From Subsaximicrobium wynnwilliamsii (GTDB lineage Bacteria; Bacteroidota; Bacteroidia; Flavobacteriales; Flavobacteriaceae): a DNA stretch of 64,000 nucleotides. A program made the translations under genes and the position numbers. Location of the stretch: NCBI RefSeq assembly GCF_007997225.1, contig NZ_VORM01000025.1, positions 1-64,000 of the forward strand, given 5' to 3'. The number at the start of each line of letters is the position of its first letter. Position 1 is the first letter of the stretch. This document shows, piece by piece, positions 35,910 to 44,320 of the stretch. The notes beneath the pieces are model-generated. The model was not told the DNA's origin. It saw only the letters and a list, made by a program, of their open reading frames with translations, and made no database searches.

Positions 35910-36851
35910 TTAGCCCTTAAATGCCAAAAAGAGGAAAGCAGCATAACAGGCCACGAGTAAGATGCCTTTGAGACGGCCGATTTCAAATTTCTTCGGAATT
36001 ACAATCAATGGAATCAATACTGCTGAAAAGCCCAACATCCAGAGAATATCAGAGTTTAGGATGGACGGATCGGTTACGGGAATCGCTTTTATGATCGAGG
36101 TCAAGCCCAACACGGAGCCAATATTGAAAATATTCGAACCTATGAGATTCCCCAAAGACAAGGCCTTTTCCTTTTTTACCGCTGCAATAACAGAAGCTGC
36201 CAACTCGGGCACACTGGTGCCAATGGCGATAACCGTTGCTGCGATCACTGCATCGCTAACCCCTAATGAAATGGCCAGTTCCTTAGCACCGTCAACCAAC
36301 CAGACCGAACCAAAATACAAGGCTGCGGCACCAATCAAGAGCCAAGTTGCAATTTTAAAACTGGACACCACCGCTAGGCTGTCATCCACTTCATCTGTTT
36401 CAACGTCTTTTCTTGCGACTTTAATCAAAAAGATCATGAATGCAATCAATCCCAAAAACAAAATACCGCCTTCTATTCGGCTAAGCTCATTATCATTGTA
36501 AAGAAAATAATACAGCGCAATTGAGAACAACATCATTGCTGGCCAATTGATTTTATAGAAGGATTTATCAACACCAATGGCACTTACGATCGCGGTAATG
36601 CCAAGAACCAAACCAATATTGGCAATGTTCGAGCCAATCACATTATTTAATGCTATGGCAGGAGAACCGGTTAATGCAGCATTAAGACTCACTAAAAGCT
36701 CTGGCGCAGAAGTCGCAAAACTCACAACGGTCATCCCAATGACCATTTTGGAAATGTTCATCTTAAATGACAGCGCCACAGAAGCCCTTACCAAAAACTC
36801 ACCGCCAATGACCAAAAGAATTAAGCCTAAAACCAATAAAAGGATACTCAT
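35910..36851 (-). CDS. Calcium/sodium antiporter (YrbG/CaCA family)
   Basis: 313-residue inner-membrane exchanger that exports Ca2+ in exchange for Na+ (possibly K+ dependent). About ten membrane helices form two inverted repeats, each with the alpha-repeat signature: VIGMTVVSFATSAPELLVS (about 37-55) and VIAATVIAIGTSVPELAAS (about 200-218). The Glu in each PEL motif is an ion ligand. Dependence on a sodium gradient fits the sodium-pumping NQR of this organism. It is divergent from the BlaI/BlaR1-type genes with a 575-base gap. Confidence 0.92.
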   Translation of the reverse strand: MSILLLVLGLILLVIGGEFLVRASVALSFKMNISKMVIGMTVVSFATSAPELLVSLNAALTGSPAIALNNVIGSNIANIGLVLGITAIVSAIGVDKSFYKINWPAMMLFSIALYYFLYNDNELSRIEGGILFLGLIAFMIFLIKVARKDVETDEVDDSLAVVSSFKIATWLLIGAAALYFGSVWLVDGAKELAISLGVSDAVIAATVIAIGTSVPELAASVIAAVKKEKALSLGNLIGSNIFNIGSVLGLTSIIKAIPVTDPSILNSDILWMLGFSAVLIPLIVIPKKFEIGRLKGILLVACYAAFLFLAFKG

Positions 36852-37108
36852 AAAATAAGTTTTTGCGAAGATACATTTTTTGGAGTTTCAAGCGTAATCC
36901 GATTTATGAAAAATGAGGGGCGGGCACTCGCTGTTGGACAACAAAAAACCAACTAACACTAACTCAGGCTGGCGTTTTACTGCTTACTATTCCATCTTAC
37001 AACCAAAACCAAACCAAATCATTTAAGACAGTGTTGACAGCGAGCCACCAAGAACCACTTGACATTTGAGCGATACTCAGTAACACTTCTCACATATAAA
37101 GACTGCAG

Positions 37109-37310
37109 AACCATCAACCATCAACCATCAACTATGAGGTTGATGCCAGTTTTTTTTCATCCAACACAACCAACTAAACCAAAAACCCAACCCATCACAC
37201 ACCCACCACCTACGACCTACAACCTAGCACCACACACCTACCTACCACCTACAACCTACAACCCACAACCCCACTCCCAATCCCTAAACCCTAATCCCTA
37301 ATCCCTAATT
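37109..37310. repeat. G-poor low-complexity tract with short tandem words
   Basis: The plus strand is almost free of G over about 150 bases. It holds AACCATC words (37109-37131), ACCTACA-type words (about 37200-37265) and four heptamers of the CCCTAAT type (37282-37309). It lies between divergent genes; the rest of 36852-37320 shows no gene. It looks like slippage-grown sequence. Confidence 0.8.
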
Positions 37311-37332
37311 TAAAACTAAAAAAATAGTCAAA

Positions 37333-37378
37333 CAACTAAAAAAGCAGTTGTATAACTGAAAAAATAGTTGTAGCTTTG
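37333..37378 (+). promoter_or_regulatory. Promoter with overlapping dyads for the BlaI/BlaR1 pair
   Basis: TTG at 37348-37350 and TAGCTTTG at 37371-37378 are 20 bases apart. Two dyads lie over it: CAACT...AGTTG at 37333-37350 and AACT...AGTT at 37354-37369. Two operators of this kind on a promoter upstream of a BlaI-type repressor gene suggest self-repression. The leader to the ATG is about 40 bases. Confidence 0.6.
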
Positions 37379-37426
37379 TGAAGCTGTAATAGTTTTCATT
37401 GCAACAGAAATACAACTCTCAATAAA

Positions 37427-37819
37427 ATGCAAAAACTCACCAATAAAGAAGAAGAAATCATGCACATTCTATGGAAGCTCGAAAACGCTTTTGTCAAGGA
37501 TGTGCTTGCGGAAATCGAGGAAGACAAACCGCATTACAACACGCTTTCAACTATTATTAGAAATTTGGAGGAGAAAGGATTTGTAAGCTACAACGCCTTT
37601 GGCAAAACCCACCAATACTATCCTATTGTGAGCAAGGAAGCCTATAGAGCGCGCTTCATGAGCACTGCCATTGAGCATTATTTCAATAGTTCCTACAAAA
37701 ACCTGGTGTCCTTTTTTGCCAAAGAAGAAAAGATTAGTGTTGATGAGCTCAAGGAGATCATCGCACTCATTGAAACTAAGAATACAGCAGCAAACACTTC
37801 CGAAGACAAAAAACTATAG
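37427..37819 (+). CDS. BlaI/MecI/CopY family transcriptional repressor
   Basis: 130-residue winged-helix repressor. The N-terminus MQKLTNKEEEIMHILWKLEN and the recognition region HYNTLSTIIRNLEEKGFV are typical. The C-terminal half is a dimer domain with the cleavage-prone region of BlaI proteins. In BlaI/BlaR1 systems the membrane metalloprotease inactivates the repressor on sensing a signal. The partner gene starts 4 bases after this stop and is interrupted. Confidence 0.92.
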   Translation: MQKLTNKEEEIMHILWKLENAFVKDVLAEIEEDKPHYNTLSTIIRNLEEKGFVSYNAFGKTHQYYPIVSKEAYRARFMSTAIEHYFNSSYKNLVSFFAKEEKISVDELKEIIALIETKNTAANTSEDKKL

Positions 37820-37823
37820 CAGC

Positions 37824-38078
37824 ATGGATTATCTATTAAAAGCATCGGCAGTACTCATTATATTCTATGTCTGTTATTATTTATTCTTAAGGAGAGAAAC
37901 CTTTTTCCAGACCAATCGCTGGTTTTTATTGGCAGGATTGGTGGTTAGCATTTGCATTCCGTTTTTGGTCATCCCTATGTATATTGAATACGTTCCTCTA
38001 GACCTTACGGGTTTCGCAAACACGACCAGCACAAGGGGCACTACTCCAATAACTCAAGAACCGTTTGACTATGCGTAA
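37824..38078 (+). pseudogene. N-terminal part of a BlaR1-type M56 peptidase, cut by an in-frame TAA
   Basis: 84 codons from the ATG at 37824 encode the first two membrane helices of a Bacteroidota M56 peptidase (DYLLKASAVLIIFYVCYYLF, then WFLLAGLVVSICIPFLVIP). The frame is closed by TAA at 38076-38078. The same frame reopens at once and continues as the rest of the peptidase, so one nonsense change (for example CAA to TAA) explains the split. The two parts together have the usual length. It may be dead or may work as two chains, because an ATG follows 6 bases later. Confidence 0.75.
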
Positions 38079-38084
38079 CTTTTA

Positions 38085-39854
38085 ATGTGGCTCTATATCT
38101 CTGGAATTGTGTTTTTCTTCGGAAAGCTTTGCGTTGAACTGTTCTCGCTTCGGAACCTTTTAAACGCTACCCAATTAAAATCGAATGCAGGCTTTAAGCT
38201 TTTGGAAACTTCTGAAGCCATCACGCCCTTCTCCTTTTTTAATCGCATTGTCTATAATCCCGAACAATTTGATAGTGAGGAATTAAAACACATCATCAAT
38301 CACGAAAAGGTGCACGTATCGCAGTGGCATTCCTTAGATCTTTTGATTGCTCAAATTTGCTGCGTTCTTTTTTGGTTCAATCCGTTTATTTGGGGCTATA
38401 AACGAGCGATACAACAAAATCTGGAATTCATTGCAGATGATGTGGCGCAGGGCACTTCCGAAGAAAACAAGGCTTACCAGACCGTGCTTTTAAAAACCTG
38501 TCTGCAAACGAACCCCTTTCAGCTCACCAATAATTTTTATACCTCATTAATCAAAACACGAATCCTTATGCTACACAAATCAAAATCAAAGCGCTTACAC
38601 AAGTTAAAACTCTTGGTCATTTTACCTTTATTAGCAGGTTTCGTGATGAGTTTCAATACGGAAGCCATCTATGTGGAGACCTCAAATCCATTGGAAAATC
38701 CAAAGACGCGCTCAAGCCTCTTGCAAGACCGTTTGACTGTAACATTCACTCAAGATGCAGAAGAGTCTTATTTTGCACAAGCAAAAGCGTCTCTCGCTAA
38801 AAAGGGCATCACTTTTACCTATAAGGACATCAACCGGAATGGCAGCAATGAGATCACAGCAATCCATGTTACTTTTAAATCGAAAACCCAAACTACCGAA
38901 TATAAGGTCAATGGCAATGAGCCTATCCAACCCTTCATTTTTGAGAGCGGCGCAGATACGTTCAAGGCAAGAACTTTGGTCAAGGGGCAAGACATCATGT
39001 ATGACATACTCACAGATCAATATAACAAGCCCATTACTAGTGATAGCAGCGCTGTTACGAAAGCAGCAAACAACACTAATTTCATCGTAAAAGAAATTGC
39101 TAAGACCCCAACTGATACCACTGAAGCAAAAAAGAATGAGAAAAACACTATTGCTCGTCCTTGGGTGTTGGGAAATACTTTTAAGATAAAAACAGTTGCA
39201 ACCTCAGCATTGAACGACTCGATTGTTTATAATTTTAGTGAGGGCGTTTCTGTCACTGACAATGACAAAGTCATTTCAGATATTATATCTACTAAAACCT
39301 ATAAGCCGCAACCACTTTTTATTATAGACGACAAAATTGTGTCTCTTACGGAATTCAAACGTATTGAACCCAATGATATAGAAATCATGAGTATTTTAAA
39401 AGATAAAGCAACAAGTATTTATGGAGACAAAGCTAAATATGGAGTTATCATAATTGAAACCAAAGAAAGTCATAAATCAAAAATGCTTGCTGGAAACCAC
39501 AGGCTCAATGTAGCTGAAAAAAATGCAAACCAAAGGAGTGTTAGCTTGGCCAAAGTAGAGTACATCGAACACGAAGACCAACTTAAGACTATAGAATTTA
39601 TAGTTACCAAAACATCCTCAGACCCATTTCTAGAAAAACAGAAGAACGATTTGAAAACATATGGTATCGAAGCAAAATTTTCTAAAATCAAAAGAAATGA
39701 TGCAGGTGAGATAACAAGCTTGAAAATCGCACTAAACGATAATAAAGGCAGGAAATCAAGTTCGAGCTGGAACGAAAAAGATCAGGCAATACCTGATATT
39801 GTCATGGGAAAATCCAAAGATGACAAAATGTTTATTAGAGCAATTGGACAATAA
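38085..39854 (+). CDS. BlaR1-type M56 metallopeptidase, C-terminal part with sensor-like extensions
   Basis: 589 residues in the same frame as the fragment upstream. It has membrane helices near 3-17, 92-110 and 183-198 and the zinc-protease motif HEKVH (73-77) in the first cytosolic loop. After the last helix the protein is periplasmic. It has one copy (about 220-300) of a domain with the pattern GI-F-Y-DI-RN-EIT, a TonB-plug-like segment (IEPNDIEIMSILKDKATSIY), and a second, C-terminal copy of the domain (about 500-589). The last 85 or so residues nearly repeat in the protein at 40164. No penicillin-binding sensor domain is present, so the inducing signal is unknown. Confidence 0.75.
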   Translation: MWLYISGIVFFFGKLCVELFSLRNLLNATQLKSNAGFKLLETSEAITPFSFFNRIVYNPEQFDSEELKHIINHEKVHVSQWHSLDLLIAQICCVLFWFNPFIWGYKRAIQQNLEFIADDVAQGTSEENKAYQTVLLKTCLQTNPFQLTNNFYTSLIKTRILMLHKSKSKRLHKLKLLVILPLLAGFVMSFNTEAIYVETSNPLENPKTRSSLLQDRLTVTFTQDAEESYFAQAKASLAKKGITFTYKDINRNGSNEITAIHVTFKSKTQTTEYKVNGNEPIQPFIFESGADTFKARTLVKGQDIMYDILTDQYNKPITSDSSAVTKAANNTNFIVKEIAKTPTDTTEAKKNEKNTIARPWVLGNTFKIKTVATSALNDSIVYNFSEGVSVTDNDKVISDIISTKTYKPQPLFIIDDKIVSLTEFKRIEPNDIEIMSILKDKATSIYGDKAKYGVIIIETKESHKSKMLAGNHRLNVAEKNANQRSVSLAKVEYIEHEDQLKTIEFIVTKTSSDPFLEKQKNDLKTYGIEAKFSKIKRNDAGEITSLKIALNDNKGRKSSSSWNEKDQAIPDIVMGKSKDDKMFIRAIGQ

Positions 39855-39885
39855 GCCACTTTTATTCTAGACCAAAATCAATAAA

Positions 39886-39998
39886 CCCTTCAAGACTTAA
39901 AATCCTGAATGGTTATCAATCGTAATGGCACCCTCCAACCGATTAACCATTTTTCCATAGTTTGCTTTTTTTTCCGAAGGAAAGTGCAACAAACCCAT
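39886..39998. pseudogene. Duplicated terminator and relic of the nuclease gene 3' end
   Basis: Bases 39886-39915 are a worn copy of the terminator at 41048-41079 (CCCTTCA...TCCTGAA). Bases 39940-39998, read on the minus strand, resemble the last 20 codons of the endonuclease gene that ends at 41098 (shared CACTTT, TCGGAAAA and following spacing, with small indels). With the adjacent duplicated coding domain this suggests one segmental duplication. The rest of the gap to 40163 shows no gene. Confidence 0.4.
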
Positions 39999-40163
39999 CC
40001 TTCAACTATTGTGAAAGGTGAAAGAAACTGAAAACCTATTGCTTAAAGATTGGCACTAGCAATCTATAATTTCACTAAATTAGTGAATAGATTAAATTTC
40101 ATAACGCCTTCCAACTTATGTGGGTCATGATTTTTCAACCGATTAACTTAAAATCATTCAGCA

Positions 40164-41024
40164 ATGCATAATTCAAAAATAAAATTGACAGCCTTTTTTG
40201 CACTGGCTATTCTGGCTGTTTCAATGATGGGTTTCAATAAGGAGAACACCCAAATTGTCAAACTAAGCAAATTTAGCCTGTTAGCGCCTGTCATCGTTGG
40301 CCAATCCCACAAAATCACAAAGGAAACAACAGATCTAGAGTTAGAGCGCATCAAATCCCAATTTAAAGCTGAAGGTGTCGATCTGAAATTTCCAAACACA
40401 AAACGAAATGCATTGAACGAAATATTTTCTATCAGCATCGAATTTAAAAAAACCGAAAGGACATTCTTTGAAAAGTGGAACTTTAACACGAAGAGCAACA
40501 CACCCATCAAGCCCTTCTATCTTAAACTAGAGAATGATCTCCTAATACACGCTTCAGAAACTCGCATATGGAACACTTACAATCTTAATGCTCCTCCTGC
40601 AGACGCGCAAAGCAAACCGAGCTTCGTTGTTTTCAATGATCAGAAAAAAACCGACTCGAAAAATACAAAAACTGCAATGTCAAGTGAAGAAACTCAAAGC
40701 GCAAAGCGCTCAAGATCGATTGCGCCATTCAATCCAATTGACAGTTCAGAGGTGAAAACCATAGCGCTTGTAATCACCAAAGATGCTTCAGATGCATTTT
40801 TAGAGAAACAAAAGATCGATTTGAAAACATACGGTATCGAAGCGAAATTTTCTAAAATCGAAAGAAATGATGCAGGAGAAATAACAAGCTTGAAAATCAC
40901 GCTAAACGATAATCAAGGCAGGAAATCAAGTTCGATCTGGAACGAAAAAGAGCAGGCAATACCAGATATTGTCATGGGGAAATCCAAAGATGACACATTG
41001 TTCATTAGCCCAGTTGAACACTAA
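40164..41024 (+). CDS. Membrane-anchored protein with duplicated BlaR1 C-terminal domains
   Basis: 286 residues: a single N-terminal hydrophobic segment (7-23), which is a signal anchor or signal peptide, then two copies of the same domain as in the upstream M56 peptidase. The first copy (about 40-130) contains QFKAEGVDLKFPNTKRNALNEI. The second (about 197-286) contains TYGIEAKFSKIERNDAGEIT and is almost identical to the peptidase C-terminus, at the DNA level too. It has no protease motif. It may compete with or assist the peptidase in sensing. A strong terminator follows. Confidence 0.75.
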   Translation: MHNSKIKLTAFFALAILAVSMMGFNKENTQIVKLSKFSLLAPVIVGQSHKITKETTDLELERIKSQFKAEGVDLKFPNTKRNALNEIFSISIEFKKTERTFFEKWNFNTKSNTPIKPFYLKLENDLLIHASETRIWNTYNLNAPPADAQSKPSFVVFNDQKKTDSKNTKTAMSSEETQSAKRSRSIAPFNPIDSSEVKTIALVITKDASDAFLEKQKIDLKTYGIEAKFSKIERNDAGEITSLKITLNDNQGRKSSSIWNEKEQAIPDIVMGKSKDDTLFISPVEH

Positions 41025-41047
41025 GCTTTTGTCCAAACCAACTAAAA

Positions 41048-41079
41048 AAACCCTTCAGACATCAAATCCTGAAGGGTTT
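41048..41079. terminator. Bidirectional terminator between convergent genes
   Basis: Perfect 11-bp arms AAACCCTTCAG and CTGAAGGGTTT around a 10-base loop, with an A-run on the left. It serves the gene ending at 41024 and, in the other direction, the endonuclease gene ending at 41098. Confidence 0.88.
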
Positions 41080-41097
41080 ACTCTTATAATTGAACTT

Positions 41098-43077
41098 TTA
41101 TTTGATCACTAATTTTTTCACACGTTGCTTGTTTTCCGAATAAAAGTGAAGCAAGTAGATTCCAGGTGGCAAATCCAAATCCAATTTGCAGTTTGCATCC
41201 CTTCGAAAGGTTTTGATCTTTCTACCTTCCATAGAAAAAACAGCAATGGTGGTTTCTGCCACAAGCCCCTTCACATAGATTGAATTGCCTGCAGGATTGG
41301 GATATATGAAGATATTGTTGGCATTAAAATCTGTAACGCCCAACGCTTGACTCCAAAGATCGCCTGTATTATTACCCCAAATATATTCCACCAAATCGGG
41401 CTGATCAATAAACGGATTTCTATTGAATTGCCAGGTCTGGATTAGGTTATTTCGGTTCATTTCAAAATCGTCTGGCGGGTCATTTCTATGCCAATCCAAC
41501 AAAGTCGCGAGATCCCCCATTTGGCCAAGGTTGCCCTCGGGATAGCCATTGACCACCTCCAAGCCGTTGTATCTAATTGCCATGTAAAACACACTGCGCG
41601 CCACATCGCCATAAAAACTGCCTTGCGTACCTGCGGGGCCCGTATACTGCCCGTAGAACTGATTGTTTCGGGTGCTGTTCTCAATACCATCTGCTGCTCT
41701 AAGTGCATGCGCATCAGAGTTTCCGTGGCGCAGTGAATCGGCACTTGTGGTCCAAAACAGGTCCTTCCCATCGGCAATCTCATCTTCCTCAATGCTAAAA
41801 AAACCACCCCTAGAGCGCGGGAAGGTGTGCTCGCGATTCCATTTACCAGTAATTTGATTATTGACCTGAAAATCCAATTTTGGGCGACCTTGCTCGGTAT
41901 AGACCAACCAAACTTGATTGCTGTGCTCTGGATTTTGATCGGCTTCCTTGAGAATATCGATCACATCGGCATAAGACTGCTCGCGCACAATGCTTGGATC
42001 TGCAATGATGTCTTGTAAGGCTTGACGCAAATTGGTATCGCCCAAGGCGTCTAGACTGTTATAATACCCAGAAGGCTGCGTGCTGGACACATTACCGAAG
42101 GTAGGATTGACTGGTGTTCCAAAACCGGAAGCTGTATAGTCGTTATCCACAATACGGATGGCGATGTTATTATTAAGCGCCAAATAACCACTTGGCAAGC
42201 TCTCAAAACGCAATCGGGTCACCTCGTCCCCTTCATCAAGCGCATCGTCAATTAGATTTATGCTGGTCATGGTACTTGTTGTTCCCATTGGGATGCTCAA
42301 CGAGGTGTTTCCGGTAAAATCGTTGGTATCAAAAGTGTCATTATCAAAGAGAATGTTGAAGTCAAGAGTCTCTACAACCGGCGTTTCGGAAGTGAATGTG
42401 ATGTTAAAACTTGCGTCTTCATCGTATTGACGTTGCTCCAGGTCAATGCGAATGCCATTGAGAACAATCCCGCTGCCATCATTGAGCTGCCTAGGCGTTG
42501 GCACTGTGGATGTATAAGTCACATTGCCACTGGCATCTTCAAATCTTTGGATGGAGTTGGTGTTATTACCAGGGCCCTCGTTAATTTGTTCAATGGAAGT
42601 AAATCTGGGATCTGCACTAAAAATGGCGATCATATCTTGATCATCGGGATCGGAGGTGTCATACAGCAACACATCAATCAAATTGTCGATGGTCGCCACC
42701 GTGAATTCTGGAAAATCGAGATCATCGGCCTGATAAATGGCGACCGCATCTGGACCGTTTTGAATGGTGTTGGCTGAAATCAACACTTGAGGCACAGGAC
42801 TCACATCATTGCTGCCAATAAGTAGGAGTCCGTTGACATCACTCACATAACCATCGAGATCCAGCGCAAAATAACTGGAATTGCCACCAGAATTGGAACC
42901 GTTGAAAAACACCAACACATAGCCATCCAATGCCGCTTCTGGCGTGGCGGTCAATAATTCAACAAACTCCCGGTCATCGGTACTTGGGGTGTCGCAATCC
43001 AATTCGTTGATGACCACTTGGGCAAAACTGTAAGGCATAAAAATCAAGGCACTCACAATAAGTAACAATTGTTTCAT
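41098..43077 (-). CDS. Secreted endonuclease I with lamin-tail and Calx-beta-like domains and T9SS type A sorting domain
   Basis: 659 residues from the ATG at 43075-43077, which gives a clean signal peptide (MKQLLLIVSALIFMPYSFAQ); 13 upstream codons are rejected. Residues about 20-190 resemble a lamin-tail domain (VVINELDCDTPSTDDREFVE), and 205-310 a Calx-beta-like sandwich. Residues about 340-560 match the EndA/endonuclease I family: NREHTFPRSRG with the likely catalytic His, then GDVARSVFYMAIRYNG and DWHRNDPPDDFE. The last 75 residues are a T9SS type A sorting domain (YPNPAGNSIYVKGL, LPPGIYLLHFYSENKQ). It is inferred to degrade extracellular DNA or RNA for nutrients. Confidence 0.85.
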   Translation of the reverse strand: MKQLLLIVSALIFMPYSFAQVVINELDCDTPSTDDREFVELLTATPEAALDGYVLVFFNGSNSGGNSSYFALDLDGYVSDVNGLLLIGSNDVSPVPQVLISANTIQNGPDAVAIYQADDLDFPEFTVATIDNLIDVLLYDTSDPDDQDMIAIFSADPRFTSIEQINEGPGNNTNSIQRFEDASGNVTYTSTVPTPRQLNDGSGIVLNGIRIDLEQRQYDEDASFNITFTSETPVVETLDFNILFDNDTFDTNDFTGNTSLSIPMGTTSTMTSINLIDDALDEGDEVTRLRFESLPSGYLALNNNIAIRIVDNDYTASGFGTPVNPTFGNVSSTQPSGYYNSLDALGDTNLRQALQDIIADPSIVREQSYADVIDILKEADQNPEHSNQVWLVYTEQGRPKLDFQVNNQITGKWNREHTFPRSRGGFFSIEEDEIADGKDLFWTTSADSLRHGNSDAHALRAADGIENSTRNNQFYGQYTGPAGTQGSFYGDVARSVFYMAIRYNGLEVVNGYPEGNLGQMGDLATLLDWHRNDPPDDFEMNRNNLIQTWQFNRNPFIDQPDLVEYIWGNNTGDLWSQALGVTDFNANNIFIYPNPAGNSIYVKGLVAETTIAVFSMEGRKIKTFRRDANCKLDLDLPPGIYLLHFYSENKQRVKKLVIK

Positions 43078-43522
43078 CTGGTCATTTAGTTTTAGTAAAA
43101 ATAAGCAGCATTTCAATATAACGCATTCAAAATGAGCTAATTCTTCAAAAATCTAATGCCGATCACACAGAAGCCAAGAAAAACCGCTCCAACTTAGCGC
43201 GTGGAAGCCGCAGCAAAAAGACAAAACGAAGCAAATTGGCGGTTTTTGTAATGAAAGTGGCCTAGAAATTTAGAAAAAGGTTTAAAACAGCCCTTGATTA
43301 GTTACATTTAGAGCCTAAAACATAAATTCATATTACAAAATGTTCCCTTTTATAGATAACTTATTTCATACTGAAATACTATCTGTCATTTTAGTTATAC
43401 TATCGCATTCAGTTTGATAGAATTTGCTTGAAACGTTTGGAAGATGCCTTGCTACTTTTATATATTGAAAATTCTTCCGAGACATCGGGAGGAATAAAAT
43501 GCAATTTAACCCACTAAAATCA

Positions 43523-43582
43523 ATGATTATGATGACCCTAACAAAAGTAGCAATCGCCATTATTTTTTCAATTCTGTTTTAA
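43523..43582 (+). other. Mini-ORF for a 19-residue hydrophobic peptide
   Basis: ATG to TAA encodes MIMMTLTKVAIAIIFSILF. It looks like the signal-peptide start of a GIN-type (DUF2807) protein, but the frame closes at once and no continuation follows. A hairpin stands 27 bases later. Either a small membrane peptide or a truncated gene start; the flanks 43078-43522 and 43643-43774 hold nothing else I can support. Confidence 0.35.
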
Positions 43583-43608
43583 TTCAGCAGAAAAAATGAC
43601 AGTATTAA

Positions 43609-43642
43609 AATGTAAAACTCAGTCTAGAATGGGTTTTACATT
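43609..43642 (+). terminator. Hairpin after the mini-ORF
   Basis: Arms AATGTAAAACTC and GGGTTTTACATT pair over 12 positions with one wobble or mismatch around a 10-base loop. The right flank is AT-rich but not a pure T-run. Confidence 0.5.
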
Positions 43643-43774
43643 ATTCATCCAATTAAGTCAGTTTTTAGAACTGATAATCAAATGATCACGGAACAAAGCA
43701 TGTGATTTAATTGCTTGCTTTTATCAAAAGGCTTACTTTTACCCTAGATCAATTTTCAAGACTACTTGAGACCC

Positions 43775-43927
43775 ATGAAGCATAACTTCTTTAAACTACT
43801 AGCCAAACTCAACAAGTTGGTATTGCCGAGCTACTCCAAACAAGAATTGGACCTCAGCAAGGCCTCAAAATTTCAAATGGCGCTAATCGGGTGGCGGGTT
43901 TTTGTGACCAAACGCGCCTTGGATTAG
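43775..43927 (+). CDS. Conserved 50-residue flavobacterial protein
   Basis: ATG at 43775 to TAG at 43927. The protein is basic and probably helical, beginning MKHNFFKLLAKLNKLVLPSY, with DLSKASKFQMALIGWR in the middle and VTKRALD at the end. This matches a very short protein present in many Flavobacteriaceae, often mislabelled SsrA-binding protein in databases, from memory. Its function is unknown. It precedes the giant-protein cluster by 393 bases, a stretch in which I see no gene. Confidence 0.75.
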   Translation: MKHNFFKLLAKLNKLVLPSYSKQELDLSKASKFQMALIGWRVFVTKRALD

Positions 43928-44320
43928 GAGCTCTGCCAGCACAACCCATCAATAGGTTTACTAAGACCATCGCAGATTGCCGATTTTTTATTCCTCAACT
44001 AACTGATTGTCAGAATACTTACCACATTAAATTTAGTTATAAAATCTACTTGAGCAAGGCATCTGTAATGCTTTCACAAGCTGGAGCCTCCTAAAAAAAT
44101 ATAAAATATTGGCTTTCAGCATCACAAGCAATTGTTAATTAGTATTCTTTTTCTTACAATAAACGCAATTTAAACCTTAAGATGTTAAATAAAAATGTAA
44201 TTCATCGTATTATTATGTATTTTACCTGTTAAATCAAATAAATTTTATCACATTTGTTCTTCAAGAGGTTCTCAGTCCCAAACATTTGAGCCTTTCTCTA
44301 ATGAACTTAACCGCTTTAAT

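Noticed and set aside
37282-37309. Four CCCTAAT-type heptamers resembling telomere repeats
   Set aside because: Short, inside a circular-type bacterial gene neighbourhood and part of a longer G-poor slippage tract; no chromosome end is implied.
38060-38100. Programmed frameshift in the M56 peptidase
   Set aside because: The parts before and after the stop are in the same frame, so a nonsense codon explains the break and no shift is needed.
39936-40147. The 12-mer CAACCGATTAAC occurs twice exactly 200 bases apart
   Set aside because: No wider similarity around the two copies was visible; a single short word is weak evidence of an operator or duplication.
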